Positions 41,705 through 50,871 of a DNA stretch of 64,000 bases are shown piece by piece. This stretch comes from Microvirga sp. SRT01 (GTDB lineage: Bacteria; Pseudomonadota; Alphaproteobacteria; Sphingomonadales; Sphingomonadaceae): contig JAGSNX010000006.1 in the NCBI GenBank assembly GCA_018139225.1, positions 124,001-188,000 of the forward strand. The letters run 5' to 3'. The first letter of the stretch is position 1; each line of letters starts with the position of its first letter. The notes below the pieces were generated by a model. It saw only the letters and a list, made by a program, of their open reading frames with translations. It had not been told where the DNA came from and ran no database searches. The translations under genes were made by a program, and so were the position numbers.

Positions 41705-44644
41705 TCAGAACGTGACCGTCGCGCCTGCGAACACCGTCCGGCCCAGTGCGTCGTACACGCCCGGGAAGGTGTTGCCGTTGCCGAAGGCCGACAGGATGCC
41801 GCTGGCGATGATCGGCGGGTCCTTGTCGAGCAGGTTGTTGACGCCCATCCGCAGCGTGAACTGCTTGCCGACGCTGACCGTCCCGGCGAGGTCGAAATAG
41901 TTATAGTCGCCGATCCGCCGGTTGATGATGCTGGGCGTGCCCTCCAGGAACGAGTTGTCGGACAGGCTGGACAGCTTGGTCGCGCCCAGATGGCGCCACG
42001 ACAGCGACAGCGTCGCGTCGTCCGGCAGCATCCACGTCGCACGCGCCACGTGCCGCCACTCGGGGTTCGGCTGGCCGCAGGTGTAGCCGTACAGACCCTT
42101 GCAGTCGTAGCTGCCGAGGCCCGGCAGCGGCTGCGACACCTGCTCGTTCAGCCACGTGCCGACGATGTTCATGTTGATGCGGCCCGCGCCACCCAGTTCC
42201 AGCGTATAGTCGGCGGTGACGTCGATGCCCGACGTCTTCAGATAGCCGGTGTTGACGGTCGTGGAGATGACATAGCCCTGATCGCCGAAGATCGCGCCGC
42301 TGCGCGGATCGCGGTTGAACAGGTTGCAGAAGAACGGATCGCTGGTCTGCGCGCACTGGGTGATCGCGAGTTGCGGCGCGACCGAGCTGATGTAATCCTT
42401 CACCTTGATGTTGAAATAGTCGATCGACAGCGAGAACGCCTTCATCTGCCGCGGCGTCAGCACCAGGCCGATGGTGTAGGTGTCGCCCGTCTCCGGCTTG
42501 ACGTTGCGATTGCCGCCGAACTGGCCGGAGCAGGTGTCCGCCGGGCATGCGATGATGTTGCCATATTGAGCGGCCGTGACGCCCGTGAGCGAACAGACCG
42601 CCGCGCTGGCCGCCGGCGTTGCGCCCGAGCAGGGGTCCTGCGCCGACACGTTGCCGATGCTCTGCGCCGCGAACAGCTCGCCGATATTGGGCGCGCGGAT
42701 CGCGTGGTTGTAGCTGGCGCGCATGCGGATGTCGCGGACCGGGCTCCACGTCAGCTCGCCCTTGTACGTCCAGACATTGTACTTGGACCCGAAGCCGGTC
42801 GATCCCTGCGTGTTCTTGTACGCGGAGTAGCGCGCCGCGCCGTTGATCGTCAGGTCGTGGAAGAACGGCCGATCCTGCACCAGCGGCACTTCGAGTTCGC
42901 CATAACCTTCGTTGACGGCGATGCGGCCGTCGCTGTCGCGGAAGCCACCCTGCTGCGCGACCGCGTCGCCGAACGCACGCAGCGTCTCGATGCGGCGCTC
43001 GGCACCCAGCACCAGCGATGCGCCCGCGGTCGCGAACGGGCTGGTGATGCCCAGTTTCCCGAGGTCGCCGCTGATCGTACCCGAATACACCGTCTGGCGA
43101 TTGCGAGAACCGGTGTTGCTGGGGGAGAACAGATACTGCGCCTGTTCGGACGTAACGCCGTTCGCCTGGAATACGTTGACGGGGATACAGGCGGGATCAG
43201 TGCCGTTGACGACCGAGCGGCAGGTCGGGACACCGCCGACGGTCACCACGTCCAGCGCGCGCTGCGCCTTCACGTTGTCGACGTTGTTCAGATACGTCTC
43301 GTCGAACTTCACGCGCGATTGCAGGAAGCCGACATCGTAGCTGAAGCCGCTACCCAGATCGCCGCGAAGGCCGGCGGTATAGCGATAGTCTTCATGCCGC
43401 AGGTCGTCGCGCCGCGGCGCGATCGCCAGACGATAGCCGATGAATGCGGGTTGCAGCGTACCGGTGCCGGCATTGGCGCCGCAGAGCGCGTTCAACTGGC
43501 TCGTGCTGGCAAGCGGGTTGTTGCAGGGGATGTTGAAGGTGGTGCCCTGGAACAGGGCGGAGGGTGCGACCTGCGAGAAGGTGTGATCCTTCATGTACAT
43601 CAGGCTGCCATACGCCTCCGCCGCATCGGCGATCTTGAAGCTGGCGAAGCCGCCGCCGGTGTAGCGTTCGTCCGAGCGCTGAAAATAGTTGGTCGGCGAG
43701 AAATTATACGCGAAGCTGTTGTCGTACGGGACCCAGGTGCGCGACCCGTCCTTGGCGTTGGTCAGCGTGCGGCCCTGGTTCGGCCCGGCGAGGGGTACGA
43801 AGGTGCCGAACGGCGTGTTGCTCGATCCGCCGCAGACGAAGGCGGAGTCTCCGTCGGGGTTGATACCGCACGACGACACGTCGCGGTTCGATTGCAGCAC
43901 CGGATCGAAGTGGCGGTAGCCGCCGTAGAGGGTGATGTTGGCGCGACCGTCGAGGAAGGTCTTGCCGAACACCGCATTGATGTCCTGCTTGCCGCCATCC
44001 GCCACTTGCCGCGGCGCCAGCGCATATCCGCGTGCGGCCTGGACGGCGCGAATGTCCTTGTTATCGTTGATGTGCTGCGCGAACCCGGCCTGCGCATCGA
44101 TCCGCAGCCCGTCGAATTTGTTGCGGAGGACGAAGTTGACGACGCCGGCCAGCGCGTCCGAGCCATACACCGCCGATGCGCCGCCGCTGACCACGTCGAT
44201 CCGCTCGATCAGCGCGCTGGGGATGAAGTTGATGTCGACCGCCTGCTGCGGCAGCATGCGCTGACCGTTGATCAGCGTCAGGACGCGCGAACTGCCGAGA
44301 TTGCGCAGGTTGACGTTCGCGGTGCCGTCCGATCCGTTGGAGACGTTCTCGTTCGCGTCGGCGGTGAACTGCGGCAGGCGGTTCAGCACGGCCTCCGCGG
44401 TCGTCGCACCCTGATACTGGATCTCCTGGCTGTCGACGGCGGTCAGCGGGCTGTTGCTGTTCAGGTCCGCGCGCTTGATGCGCGTGCCGGTGACCAGGAT
44501 GTCGGCGCTACCCTCATCGGTACCGGTGGGCGCGCCCTGCGGCAGATCGGCCGGAGAACTCGCAACCTGCGCCATTGCCGTGCTGGTCAGCAAAGCGCCA
44601 CACGCCGCCGCGATCGCACCCGCTGCTCGAATCCTGTAAATCAT
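41705..44644 (-). CDS. TonB-dependent receptor, second copy (with divergent sugar porter)
   Basis: A 979-aa outer-membrane receptor. The signal peptide ends STAMAQVAS. A TonB-box-like ADILVTGTRIKRADLNSNSP precedes the plug, which contains EAVLNRLPQFTADANENVSN, VNLRNLGSSRVLTLINGQRM and VVSGGASAVYGSDALAGVVN. The barrel has several Cys pairs (for example in the CGGSS and CAQTSDPFFCNLF loops) suggesting disulfide-stabilised outer loops. The extreme end, GRTVFAGATVTF, is the usual aromatic-terminated strand. ATG 44644 is chosen as it starts the signal peptide directly. It is divergent from the sugar porter gene at 44842, with a perfect 28-bp palindrome in between, so the pair probably shares one regulator and one sugar. 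Confidence 0.95.
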   Translation of the reverse strand: MIYRIRAAGAIAAACGALLTSTAMAQVASSPADLPQGAPTGTDEGSADILVTGTRIKRADLNSNSPLTAVDSQEIQYQGATTAEAVLNRLPQFTADANENVSNGSDGTANVNLRNLGSSRVLTLINGQRMLPQQAVDINFIPSALIERIDVVSGGASAVYGSDALAGVVNFVLRNKFDGLRIDAQAGFAQHINDNKDIRAVQAARGYALAPRQVADGGKQDINAVFGKTFLDGRANITLYGGYRHFDPVLQSNRDVSSCGINPDGDSAFVCGGSSNTPFGTFVPLAGPNQGRTLTNAKDGSRTWVPYDNSFAYNFSPTNYFQRSDERYTGGGFASFKIADAAEAYGSLMYMKDHTFSQVAPSALFQGTTFNIPCNNPLASTSQLNALCGANAGTGTLQPAFIGYRLAIAPRRDDLRHEDYRYTAGLRGDLGSGFSYDVGFLQSRVKFDETYLNNVDNVKAQRALDVVTVGGVPTCRSVVNGTDPACIPVNVFQANGVTSEQAQYLFSPSNTGSRNRQTVYSGTISGDLGKLGITSPFATAGASLVLGAERRIETLRAFGDAVAQQGGFRDSDGRIAVNEGYGELEVPLVQDRPFFHDLTINGAARYSAYKNTQGSTGFGSKYNVWTYKGELTWSPVRDIRMRASYNHAIRAPNIGELFAAQSIGNVSAQDPCSGATPAASAAVCSLTGVTAAQYGNIIACPADTCSGQFGGNRNVKPETGDTYTIGLVLTPRQMKAFSLSIDYFNIKVKDYISSVAPQLAITQCAQTSDPFFCNLFNRDPRSGAIFGDQGYVISTTVNTGYLKTSGIDVTADYTLELGGAGRINMNIVGTWLNEQVSQPLPGLGSYDCKGLYGYTCGQPNPEWRHVARATWMLPDDATLSLSWRHLGATKLSSLSDNSFLEGTPSIINRRIGDYNYFDLAGTVSVGKQFTLRMGVNNLLDKDPPIIASGILSAFGNGNTFPGVYDALGRTVFAGATVTF

Positions 44645-44688
44645 TGAAGCCCCCGTAAAAATCTGGATCGCTGTCCAGTGAGGTTGAG

Positions 44689-44716
44689 GATCGTATACTA
44701 AACCCGGTATACGATC
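44689..44716. promoter_or_regulatory. Perfect 28-bp palindromic operator between TonB receptor and sugar porter
   Basis: Arms GATCGTATAC (44689-44698) and GTATACGATC (44707-44716) are perfect inverted repeats around an 8-base centre. The GTATAC half is itself palindromic. It is 45 bases upstream of the receptor start and 126 upstream of the porter start. Double GTATAC-type sites suggest a GntR-like or other dimeric/tetrameric repressor. No candidate regulator gene adjoins it. Confidence 0.75.
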
Positions 44717-44841
44717 AATGATTGTTGCGTATGCTTTGCTGCCCATGAAACATTCTTCATCAGTGGGTTGCCTCACATGGCTTGACCCGCCCGCAGCGTC
44801 GGGCGCACCACGGGCCCCCACGCGAGCGAAGGAGTAGCCGT

Positions 44842-46146
44842 TTGAACGCAACGCTGATCCGGGGTGTGACGGTCGGCGCGCTCGCCGGCCTGTTGTTTGG
44901 GTTCGACACGGCCGTGATCGCGGGAACCACATCGGGTGTGCGCGATGCCTTCGCGCTGGATGCGGGCGGCGTCGGCATTACCGTGTCCAGCGCCCTGTGG
45001 GGCACGTTGATCGGTGCACTGACCGCTGGCATTCCCGGCGACCGTTACGGCGCGCGCACGTCGCTGCAAGCCATCGCGCTGCTGTATATCCTGTCGGGCG
45101 TCGGTTGCCTGCTGGCGTGGGACTGGGGAGCGTTGCTGTTGTTCCGCGTCATGGCGGGGCTGGCGGTCGGCGCATCGTCGGTGCTCGCGCCCGTCTACAT
45201 CGCGGAGATCGCACCGGCGGAGAAGCGCGGCGCGATGGTCGGCGCGTTCCAGTTGAACGTCGTGTTCGGCATCCTCGTCGCCTATCTGTCGAACTTCTTC
45301 GTTTCGAGCCTCGATCTGGGGACGTGGGACTGGCGCGTGAAGTTCGGCGTCACCGCGGTGCCGGCGGTGATCCTGCTCGCCCTGTTGTTCACGATCCCGC
45401 ACAGCCCACGGTGGCTGACGGCGAAGCACCGGGCGCGGGAAGCGGCGGCGGTGCTCGCCAGCCTGGGCGATCCCGATCCTGACCGCAGCGTCGCCGCCTA
45501 TCAGCGTGCCGATGATCACGCGTCGAGCGCGAAGCTCAGCTGGTCACGGCATCGCAAGCCGATGCTGCTCGCCTTCGCCGTCGCGGCGTTCAACCAGCTG
45601 ACGGGCATCAATGCGATCCTCTATTACCTGAACGACATCTTCGCGGCGGCGGGGTTCAGTGGCACGTCCGCCGACCTTCAGGCGATCGCGATCGGTGCCG
45701 CCAATTTCATCTTCACCGGATTGGCGCTGACCGTCATCGACCGGCTGGGGCGGCGGACGCTGCTGATGATCGGGTCGGTCGGGCTGGCCGCCACACTGGC
45801 GGGAACGGCGGCGATCTTCCTCAGCGGGCAGGGAGAGCAGTATCTGCTGTGGCTGCTGCTCGCCTATATCGCCTTCTTCGCGTTCAGTTCGGGCGCGGTG
45901 ATCTGGGTCTACATCTCGGAAATCTTCCCGACCGACGTCCGGGCGCGCGGCCAGTCGCTGGGGTCGTCGACGCACTGGGCGTTCGACGCGGTGATCGCCG
46001 GCGGCTTTCCGTTGGTCGCCGCCTATTCGCGCGGTGCGCCGTTCGTGGTGTTCGCGCTGGCGATGGTCGCGCAGCTGGTGATCGTGTTCCTGTTCTTCCC
46101 GGAGACGAAACAGCGATCGCTGGAGCAACTGGGGGAGGGGCTTTAG
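44842..46146 (+). CDS. MFS sugar porter (SP family, sugar:H+ symporter)
   Basis: A 434-aa inner-membrane permease with twelve helices. Sugar-porter signatures are GLLFGFDTAVIAGT in helix 1, the helix 2-3 loop GDRYGARTS, PVYIAEIAPAEKRGAMVGAF, FNQLTGINAILYYLNDIF in helix 7, the RLGRRTL loop, and the C-terminal FPETKQRSLEQL. The start is TTG 44842: GAAGGAG sits seven bases before it and the family begins here, whereas an in-frame ATG at 44782 would add an arginine-rich stretch lacking a ribosome-binding site. It is divergent from the second TonB receptor and is its likely inner-membrane partner. The sugar is unknown; there is no hydrolase in this unit. Confidence 0.93.
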   Translation: MNATLIRGVTVGALAGLLFGFDTAVIAGTTSGVRDAFALDAGGVGITVSSALWGTLIGALTAGIPGDRYGARTSLQAIALLYILSGVGCLLAWDWGALLLFRVMAGLAVGASSVLAPVYIAEIAPAEKRGAMVGAFQLNVVFGILVAYLSNFFVSSLDLGTWDWRVKFGVTAVPAVILLALLFTIPHSPRWLTAKHRAREAAAVLASLGDPDPDRSVAAYQRADDHASSAKLSWSRHRKPMLLAFAVAAFNQLTGINAILYYLNDIFAAAGFSGTSADLQAIAIGAANFIFTGLALTVIDRLGRRTLLMIGSVGLAATLAGTAAIFLSGQGEQYLLWLLLAYIAFFAFSSGAVIWVYISEIFPTDVRARGQSLGSSTHWAFDAVIAGGFPLVAAYSRGAPFVVFALAMVAQLVIVFLFFPETKQRSLEQLGEGL

Positions 46147-46148
46147 TC

Positions 46149-46240
46149 GCCCTCACCCTCCCGTCGCTGCACTCTTCCTTCCTTCTCCCTCAAGGAGAGG
46201 GAAGGGCCAACCGGCGTAGCTGGTGCGAAGGGTGAGGGTC
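46149..46240. repeat. Palindromic element with CCCTCACCCT / AGGGTGAGGG ends
   Basis: A ~92-bp element with inverted ends (GCCCTCACCCTC and AAGGGTGAGGGTC) and an inner CTCCCTcaAGGAGAGGGA hairpin. It fills the gap between the convergent sugar porter and nucleotidyltransferase genes, and its right end touches the latter's stop codon. It differs from the other two repeat types in the window. Confidence 0.65.
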
Positions 46241-46991
46241 ACCGGCTTGCAACAATCCCCCGCACCAGCTCCAGATCAGCGACCTTGTCGACATCCACCG
46301 CCGCCAGCCCGAATGGGCTCGCCACCACCGTCGCCTTCAGGTCAGCGCGTACGCCGAGCGCCGCCACCGCATCGGCCAGCGTCAGCCGCCCCGCGACGTA
46401 GCGCAGCAACAGCCCCACTCCCAATCGCCGCACGATCCGCCACGGCCGCTTGCGATCCGCCTCCACCTGCTTCCACAGGTCCAGCGCGCGGGCCGCACCG
46501 GGCGTCGCCAGCAGGAACAGGTTGCAGCCGGACCACGCCCCGTCCGCGAAGCGCAAGTACGTCCGCCGCGTGCCCGGTGCCGCCGCCTCGACCTCGGCGC
46601 GCTCCGCCATCAGCGCGGCGACGTCGATACCGGCAGGCACGTCCGCGAGGAAACGCTCGACCCATGCTCCTTCCAGCAGCGCGTGGTCCGCCGTCGTGAC
46701 CAGCAACGGCGCGCCGAGCGTCTCCAGCGCCACCGCAACGCTACCACTCGGTCCGGCGGCGGGGGGCAGCGCCTGCAAGCCGAGTCGGGCCGCTTCCGCC
46801 AGCACCGCGGGGTCGGACGCCGACACCGCAATCCGCTCCAGCCCCGCCGCTCGCAACGCCGCCGCCACCCGCGCCAGCAGCGTGTCGCCCTGAAGCACGA
46901 TCAGCGCCTTGTGCGCGACGCCCGCCGCCGCGGCGAGCGGATCGGGCGCACCCGGCCGCGACCCGGCGAGGATGACGGCGGCGGGCGTCAT
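46239..46991 (-). CDS. MobA-like NTP transferase domain protein
   Basis: A 250-aa GT-A-fold nucleotidyltransferase-like protein. The N-terminus has the nucleotide-binding start TPAAVILAGSRPGAPDPLAA; the usual GGxGTRL signature is altered to AGSRPGAPD, so classical activity is not certain. A Lys (HKALIVLQGDTLLARV) follows where sugar-1-phosphate nucleotidyltransferases carry theirs, and LLVTTADHALLE matches the metal-binding Asp region. It overlaps the next upstream gene by four bases and is the last of eight minus-strand genes. It may activate a building block for the lipid or polymer pathway encoded upstream, or be a molybdopterin-type relative. Confidence 0.78.
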   Translation of the reverse strand: MTPAAVILAGSRPGAPDPLAAAAGVAHKALIVLQGDTLLARVAAALRAAGLERIAVSASDPAVLAEAARLGLQALPPAAGPSGSVAVALETLGAPLLVTTADHALLEGAWVERFLADVPAGIDVAALMAERAEVEAAAPGTRRTYLRFADGAWSGCNLFLLATPGAARALDLWKQVEADRKRPWRIVRRLGVGLLLRYVAGRLTLADAVAALGVRADLKATVVASPFGLAAVDVDKVADLELVRGIVASR

Positions 46992-47875
46992 CGCCGCGCT
47001 CGCCAGACGCGGTAGAACACGCCGGGCGCGGCCAGGATCGGGTGGCGTTCGCGCCACGGCGTCATCCCCACCGCGATGCCGGTATGCCGCTCGATCTTCC
47101 ATGCGCCGTATTTCGCCGCGCCGTCGAAGGTGAAGGCCGCGCGTACCAGCCGCACGACGTTCAGCGGCTTGCCCAGCCGCCGCCGCCGCGCCCATTTCGC
47201 GCGCCACCGTGCCGCTTCGCTTGCGGGCATGCGCGCGATCAGGCTCGATCCGTCGCGCACGAACGGCACGCCGCCCGCCTCCCACGCCAGCGGCAGCAGC
47301 GTGTCATAGCGATCGCCGCCATGCGTCAGGATCTGCTCTTCACGCCCGCGCGCCTCGACACGCAGTTCGGCGGCATAGGTCTGGCGGAACAGCGCACGCC
47401 AGTAATCCGCCGAATTACCCTCTGGCGGACCCAGCGCAGCGGCGAACCGCGCCGCCGTCACCGCCGCCGCGGCGATCGCGTCGACAACCGCGGACGCTGC
47501 CGCGTCGGACCGCGCCTGCGCCAGTGCGGCGGGCTGCACGAAGCGGGTCCAGATCGTCGTGTCGATCGACCGCCCCTCGGCGGCGGTCGTGAAGGTGGCG
47601 AGCGTCATCGTCGCGATCTTCGCGCGCAGCGTCGCTGGCCCGACCGCGAACTCGCGGTAGCCGACCCGCGGCCAGATACCCCTCTCCCGTGCGCCTGCGG
47701 TCAGCACGTAGAAGTCGAGGACGCCATCCAGCGAGCCGGTGCGCAGGTTGGAGCCGTAGAACAGCACCGCCTCTGCGCCGGCATCCTTGGCCAGCAGCTC
47801 AGCCACATGGCGCACCGCCGCCGGCACGGGCGCGGCGAGCGTATCGGCGACGTACGCCCGCAGTGCGTCGGTCAC
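46988..47875 (-). CDS. Conserved hypothetical protein with nucleotidyltransferase-like N-terminus
   Basis: A 295-aa cytosolic protein. Near residues 35-55 it shows AVLFYGSNLRTGSLDGVLDF, which resembles the GS...D nucleotidyltransferase core of the KNTase/Pol-beta fold. The middle is helical and Ala-rich, and the last 60 residues are basic (RRRRLGKPLNVVRLVRAAFT). It starts at GTG 47875 overlapping the lipid-kinase stop (GTGA) and its own stop overlaps the next gene, so the three are translationally coupled. Its function is unknown; the context suggests a role in the same lipid or envelope pathway. Confidence 0.75.
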   Translation of the reverse strand: MTDALRAYVADTLAAPVPAAVRHVAELLAKDAGAEAVLFYGSNLRTGSLDGVLDFYVLTAGARERGIWPRVGYREFAVGPATLRAKIATMTLATFTTAAEGRSIDTTIWTRFVQPAALAQARSDAAASAVVDAIAAAAVTAARFAAALGPPEGNSADYWRALFRQTYAAELRVEARGREEQILTHGGDRYDTLLPLAWEAGGVPFVRDGSSLIARMPASEAARWRAKWARRRRLGKPLNVVRLVRAAFTFDGAAKYGAWKIERHTGIAVGMTPWRERHPILAAPGVFYRVWRARR

Positions 47876-48882
47876 GGGACGACGAAGGAGAGGCGCGGGC
47901 CCTGTCGAACCTCCAGCGCCCCGCCCGGAAAATGCTCGCCGTCGAGGATGAAGTTGGCATCCATGTCGAGCCGGAAGCCGGTCATGTCGCGGCGGTGATA
48001 GCCCAGCTTCGCCAGCCACCCGCTCGCACGGCCCGCCAGGATCGCCGGCACCGCCGCCGCCATCAGCCGCAGCGGCGCGTCGACGTCGAGCAGCTTCAGC
48101 CCCTCGCGCGTCGGGCCGAACGGCTTCAGCCCCAGCGGCATGCGCTGCATCGTCGAGGCGAGCAGCAGGTAGCGCGGGTGCGCCTCGACGGTGCCGGCGG
48201 GCGTCGTCAGCGTCATCGGCGTGCCGGAGCGCCATGCGCCCGAATCGCTGCCGAACATCGTCTGCACGACAGTCCAGCCCAGCGCGAGGCCGACAGCGAC
48301 GCCGTTGAACGCACCGACCCGGTGCGTGCGCTGCGCCAGTTCGGTCGCGCTGACGAAGCCGCCCGCGCCCATCAGGAACCCGCGCAGCGCCGGCGTGCCG
48401 GGTGCGTCGGTGCGTGCGATCTCCAGCGGCCGGCGCGTCACCGTGCGGCCGACGCGCGCCGCGACCAGCGCGTCGTCCAGCGTCCAGTCGGCAGGCAGCC
48501 CAAGGTCGATCGCCAATGCGTTGGTCTTGCCTGACGGGATGACGACGATCGTCGGCCAGCGCCGGCCCCAGGCGTTGCCCGCGCCGCTCAGCACGTCACG
48601 CACGGTGCCGTCGCCGCCGTCGATCACCAGCAGGTCGATCCCCGCCTTGGCGAAATCGGAGAGCGTGTCGGCCAGCGCTTCACGGGTGGACGGCGCGGCG
48701 ACCATCACCCGACCGGCACCGGGTACGCCCGCGGCATAGGCCGCACCGCGATTGCGATGGCTCTTGGGGTTGCAGACGATGCCGACGCGGAGATTGCCCG
48801 CCGCGGACGCGCTCGGCGCTGCCTTCACCGTGGGGGTAAAGTGCGGTTCGACCCCGGCAAAGGCAAGAACGGTGGCAGACAT
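47872..48882 (-). CDS. Diacylglycerol/lipid kinase family protein (DAGK_cat, YegS-like)
   Basis: A 336-aa lipid kinase-like protein. After a ~30-residue lead the catalytic domain starts RVGIVCNPKSHRNRGAAY, with the nucleotide motif LLVIDGGDGTVRDVLSGAG and the TIVVIPSGKTNALAIDLGL loop, all typical of DAGK/YegS/sphingosine-kinase relatives. The C-terminal beta-sandwich ends LDGEHFPGGALEVRQGPRLS, where the E.F segment matches the family end. Sphingomonads lack LPS and use sphingolipids, so a lipid base as substrate is possible. A promoter candidate is described upstream; the gene starts at ATG 48882. Confidence 0.9.
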   Translation of the reverse strand: MSATVLAFAGVEPHFTPTVKAAPSASAAGNLRVGIVCNPKSHRNRGAAYAAGVPGAGRVMVAAPSTREALADTLSDFAKAGIDLLVIDGGDGTVRDVLSGAGNAWGRRWPTIVVIPSGKTNALAIDLGLPADWTLDDALVAARVGRTVTRRPLEIARTDAPGTPALRGFLMGAGGFVSATELAQRTHRVGAFNGVAVGLALGWTVVQTMFGSDSGAWRSGTPMTLTTPAGTVEAHPRYLLLASTMQRMPLGLKPFGPTREGLKLLDVDAPLRLMAAAVPAILAGRASGWLAKLGYHRRDMTGFRLDMDANFILDGEHFPGGALEVRQGPRLSFVVP

Positions 48883-48911
48883 CGGCGTTGGGCTTCCGGA
48901 CAGGCTAGGAC

Positions 48912-48940
48912 ATTATGCCTGACTACACATTTGTGACCAA
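48912..48940 (-). promoter_or_regulatory. Candidate promoter of the lipid-kinase gene set
   Basis: On the minus strand TTGGTC (48940-48935) and CATAAT (48917-48912) are 17 bases apart, 29 bases before the kinase start. The -10 matches the consensus in five of six positions, the -35 in three. The 141-base gap between the upstream DUF2141 gene and the kinase gene supports an independent promoter. Confidence 0.45.
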
Positions 48941-49023
48941 TTCAGGGCGGGAATGTTTCGCCAGCGCATCGGTTCCGATTTTCGGGGCAGGCAATCGAAT
49001 GCAGGTTCAACGGCTTGCCGCAT

Positions 49024-49494
49024 TCAACGGCGATAGCGCATCGCCATGCTCAGTGTTCGGCCCCCGGCGGGCAAGGTGAACCGCGCCGCGTCGAGCGCCG
49101 GCAACCCGATCGAGGTCGGCGCGTCGTTGGAGAAGCCGAAGCCTTCCTTTGGCGCCCACAGCGTCCGGTTGAAGTTCCGGTCGCCATTCTCGTCGTGATA
49201 TTGCGCGACCGCGTATCGGCCGGCCGGCAGCCAGAAACAGGCGCTCGTCACCGGCGCGCGGGCGGGGACGCGGACACGGGCGAGCTTGCCGCCCTTGGCC
49301 AGGAACCGCTTCTTGTCATCGGCATAGACGGTGAACGCGACCTCGCCGCTACCGTTGCGCAGGCCGGTCGCCTGCACCGTCAGCTTCACCGCATTGCCGC
49401 CCGGCGTACCGGTGCAGCTCTCCGCCGCGACGGCGGAGGGGGCGAGCGCCAGTGTGCCCGCAAGCATCGTTTTTACCAGATTATTCGCCATCAT
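49024..49494 (-). CDS. DUF2141-family exported protein
   Basis: A 156-aa exported protein. The signal peptide is NLVKTMLAGTLALAPSAVAA. The mature part matches DUF2141: LTVQATGLRNGSGEVAFTVY, then RYAVAQYHDENGDRNFNRTL, then the GFGFSNDAPTS end. The DxNxDxxFN stretch looks like a calcium-binding loop. The domain is a small beta-sandwich of unknown role. Two adjacent ATG codons (49494, 49491) are possible starts; neither has a strong ribosome-binding site. It lies 40 bases after the flippase gene on the same strand. Confidence 0.88.
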   Translation of the reverse strand: MMANNLVKTMLAGTLALAPSAVAAESCTGTPGGNAVKLTVQATGLRNGSGEVAFTVYADDKKRFLAKGGKLARVRVPARAPVTSACFWLPAGRYAVAQYHDENGDRNFNRTLWAPKEGFGFSNDAPTSIGLPALDAARFTLPAGGRTLSMAMRYRR

Positions 49495-49534
49495 GCGGTG
49501 GCAGATGGGGAGCAACCACGGCTTTATGAAGGCG

Positions 49535-50857
49535 CTACGAAGGCCGCCTTGCCCCATGTTTCGCAAGCCGTACAGCCACGATCGCCATCATCACCGCGAC
49601 CCCCGCAGACCCGACCGCGACGCCGATCGCGACGCCGGTCGGTCCGAAGAACGGCATCAACGCGAACGCCGCCGCCAGCATCAGGCCGGCCCCCAGCGCC
49701 CGGATCGCGAAGACGGTGCCGGCGCGTTGCAGCGCGGTCATGACCGTGTCGACGCCGACCGTGGCGAAGTCGAGGCACCCCGCCACCGCCAGCCACAACA
49801 GGATCGGCCACGCGCCCGTGAAGTCGCGTCCACCAACCAGATTCAGCACCGGCCGACCCGCCACCGCGACCAGCGCCATGATGACGACCGCCGCCGCGCC
49901 GCTCGCGAGGAACAATCGCCTCAGCAACCGGCCGAGTTCGCCCGGTTTGGCGTCGCGCACCGTCTTCACGACCTCCGGAAAGGCGGCGCGGCTGATGAGT
50001 TGCGACAGCTTCGCCAGCGCCTGCGCGATCTGGCTGGCGAGACGGAACGCGCCCGCCGCCGCCGGCCCGGCCGCGGCCCCGACGACGAGCAGCGGGATCT
50101 GCTTGCTCGACAGGCCCAGCGTCGAACTGGCGTTGGTCGACAGTGCGAAGCGGACGATGCCGGGATGCTCGGCCAGCAGCCGCTTCATGCCGCGCCCGCG
50201 CCGCATCAAGGCGATCTCGCCGCGTTGCGCGACCATGATCCAATAGGTCGCCGCGGTCAGGATCTCCGCCAGACCCCAGGCGAACAGGAATCCCTGCACG
50301 GTCGGGTGTACCGCCCAGACCAGCACGGTGCCGACGAACCGCGCGACGGGCGTCACGCTGTCCGCCGCCGCCGACAGCGCGAACCGGTCGCGCAGGCGCA
50401 GGATACCAAGCGGGGTGGAGCGGATCGTGACGAGCTGCACGATGGCGAAGATCAGCGTCGCGCGCTGCAATGTCGGGCCGATCCCCAGCGCCTCGCCGAA
50501 GAACTCCAGGATCAGCCACGCCAGCACCGCGCCGATCGCGGCGCTGCCCGCATCGACCAGCGCCGACCCGCGGAACACGCGGCCCAGCGCCTCGTCGTCG
50601 CCGCGCGCCAGTGCGGGCGTGCCGTACTGGACGATCACCTGCCAGCTCTGGAACGCCACCAAGGTGGCGAGTGTCTGCGCCGCGCCGATGATGAGCGCGA
50701 ACCGCCCGAATCCGTAGACCCCCAGCGACCGCGTCGCGATGCCCAGGTAGAACAGCGACAGCACCGCCAGCACGCCGCGACTGGCGAGCAGCCAGCCGAG
50801 GTTGCGCCATACCGCGCCCATCGCACCGCTGAAGCGGCCTTCCGGTTCCTCCACCAT
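49535..50857 (-). CDS. Oligosaccharide flippase family protein (MOP superfamily, Wzx-like)
   Basis: A 440-aa polytopic membrane protein with about twelve to fourteen helices. Its start, GAVWRNLGWLLASRGVLAVL, and LGIATRSLGVYGFGRFALII are typical of polysaccharide or lipid-linked oligosaccharide flippases. Such proteins move undecaprenyl-linked glycans or related lipid intermediates across the inner membrane. ATG 50857 is 14 bases after the stop of the CDP-alcohol phosphatidyltransferase gene. The context with a phosphotransferase and a glycerophosphotransferase-like gene suggests that it exports a phospho-polyol containing intermediate. Confidence 0.88.
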   Translation of the reverse strand: MVEEPEGRFSGAMGAVWRNLGWLLASRGVLAVLSLFYLGIATRSLGVYGFGRFALIIGAAQTLATLVAFQSWQVIVQYGTPALARGDDEALGRVFRGSALVDAGSAAIGAVLAWLILEFFGEALGIGPTLQRATLIFAIVQLVTIRSTPLGILRLRDRFALSAAADSVTPVARFVGTVLVWAVHPTVQGFLFAWGLAEILTAATYWIMVAQRGEIALMRRGRGMKRLLAEHPGIVRFALSTNASSTLGLSSKQIPLLVVGAAAGPAAAGAFRLASQIAQALAKLSQLISRAAFPEVVKTVRDAKPGELGRLLRRLFLASGAAAVVIMALVAVAGRPVLNLVGGRDFTGAWPILLWLAVAGCLDFATVGVDTVMTALQRAGTVFAIRALGAGLMLAAAFALMPFFGPTGVAIGVAVGSAGVAVMMAIVAVRLAKHGARRPS

Positions 50858-50871
50858 GTCGGCCGCCGTGC

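Noticed and set aside
41990..44647. 885-codon plus-strand frame opposite the second TonB receptor
   Set aside because: Antisense to a certain gene, without motif or ribosome-binding site.
44782..44841. Upstream ATG extension of the sugar porter
   Set aside because: It encodes an Arg/Pro-rich stretch without ribosome-binding site, whereas TTG 44842 has GAAGGAG at ideal distance and starts at the family's first helix.
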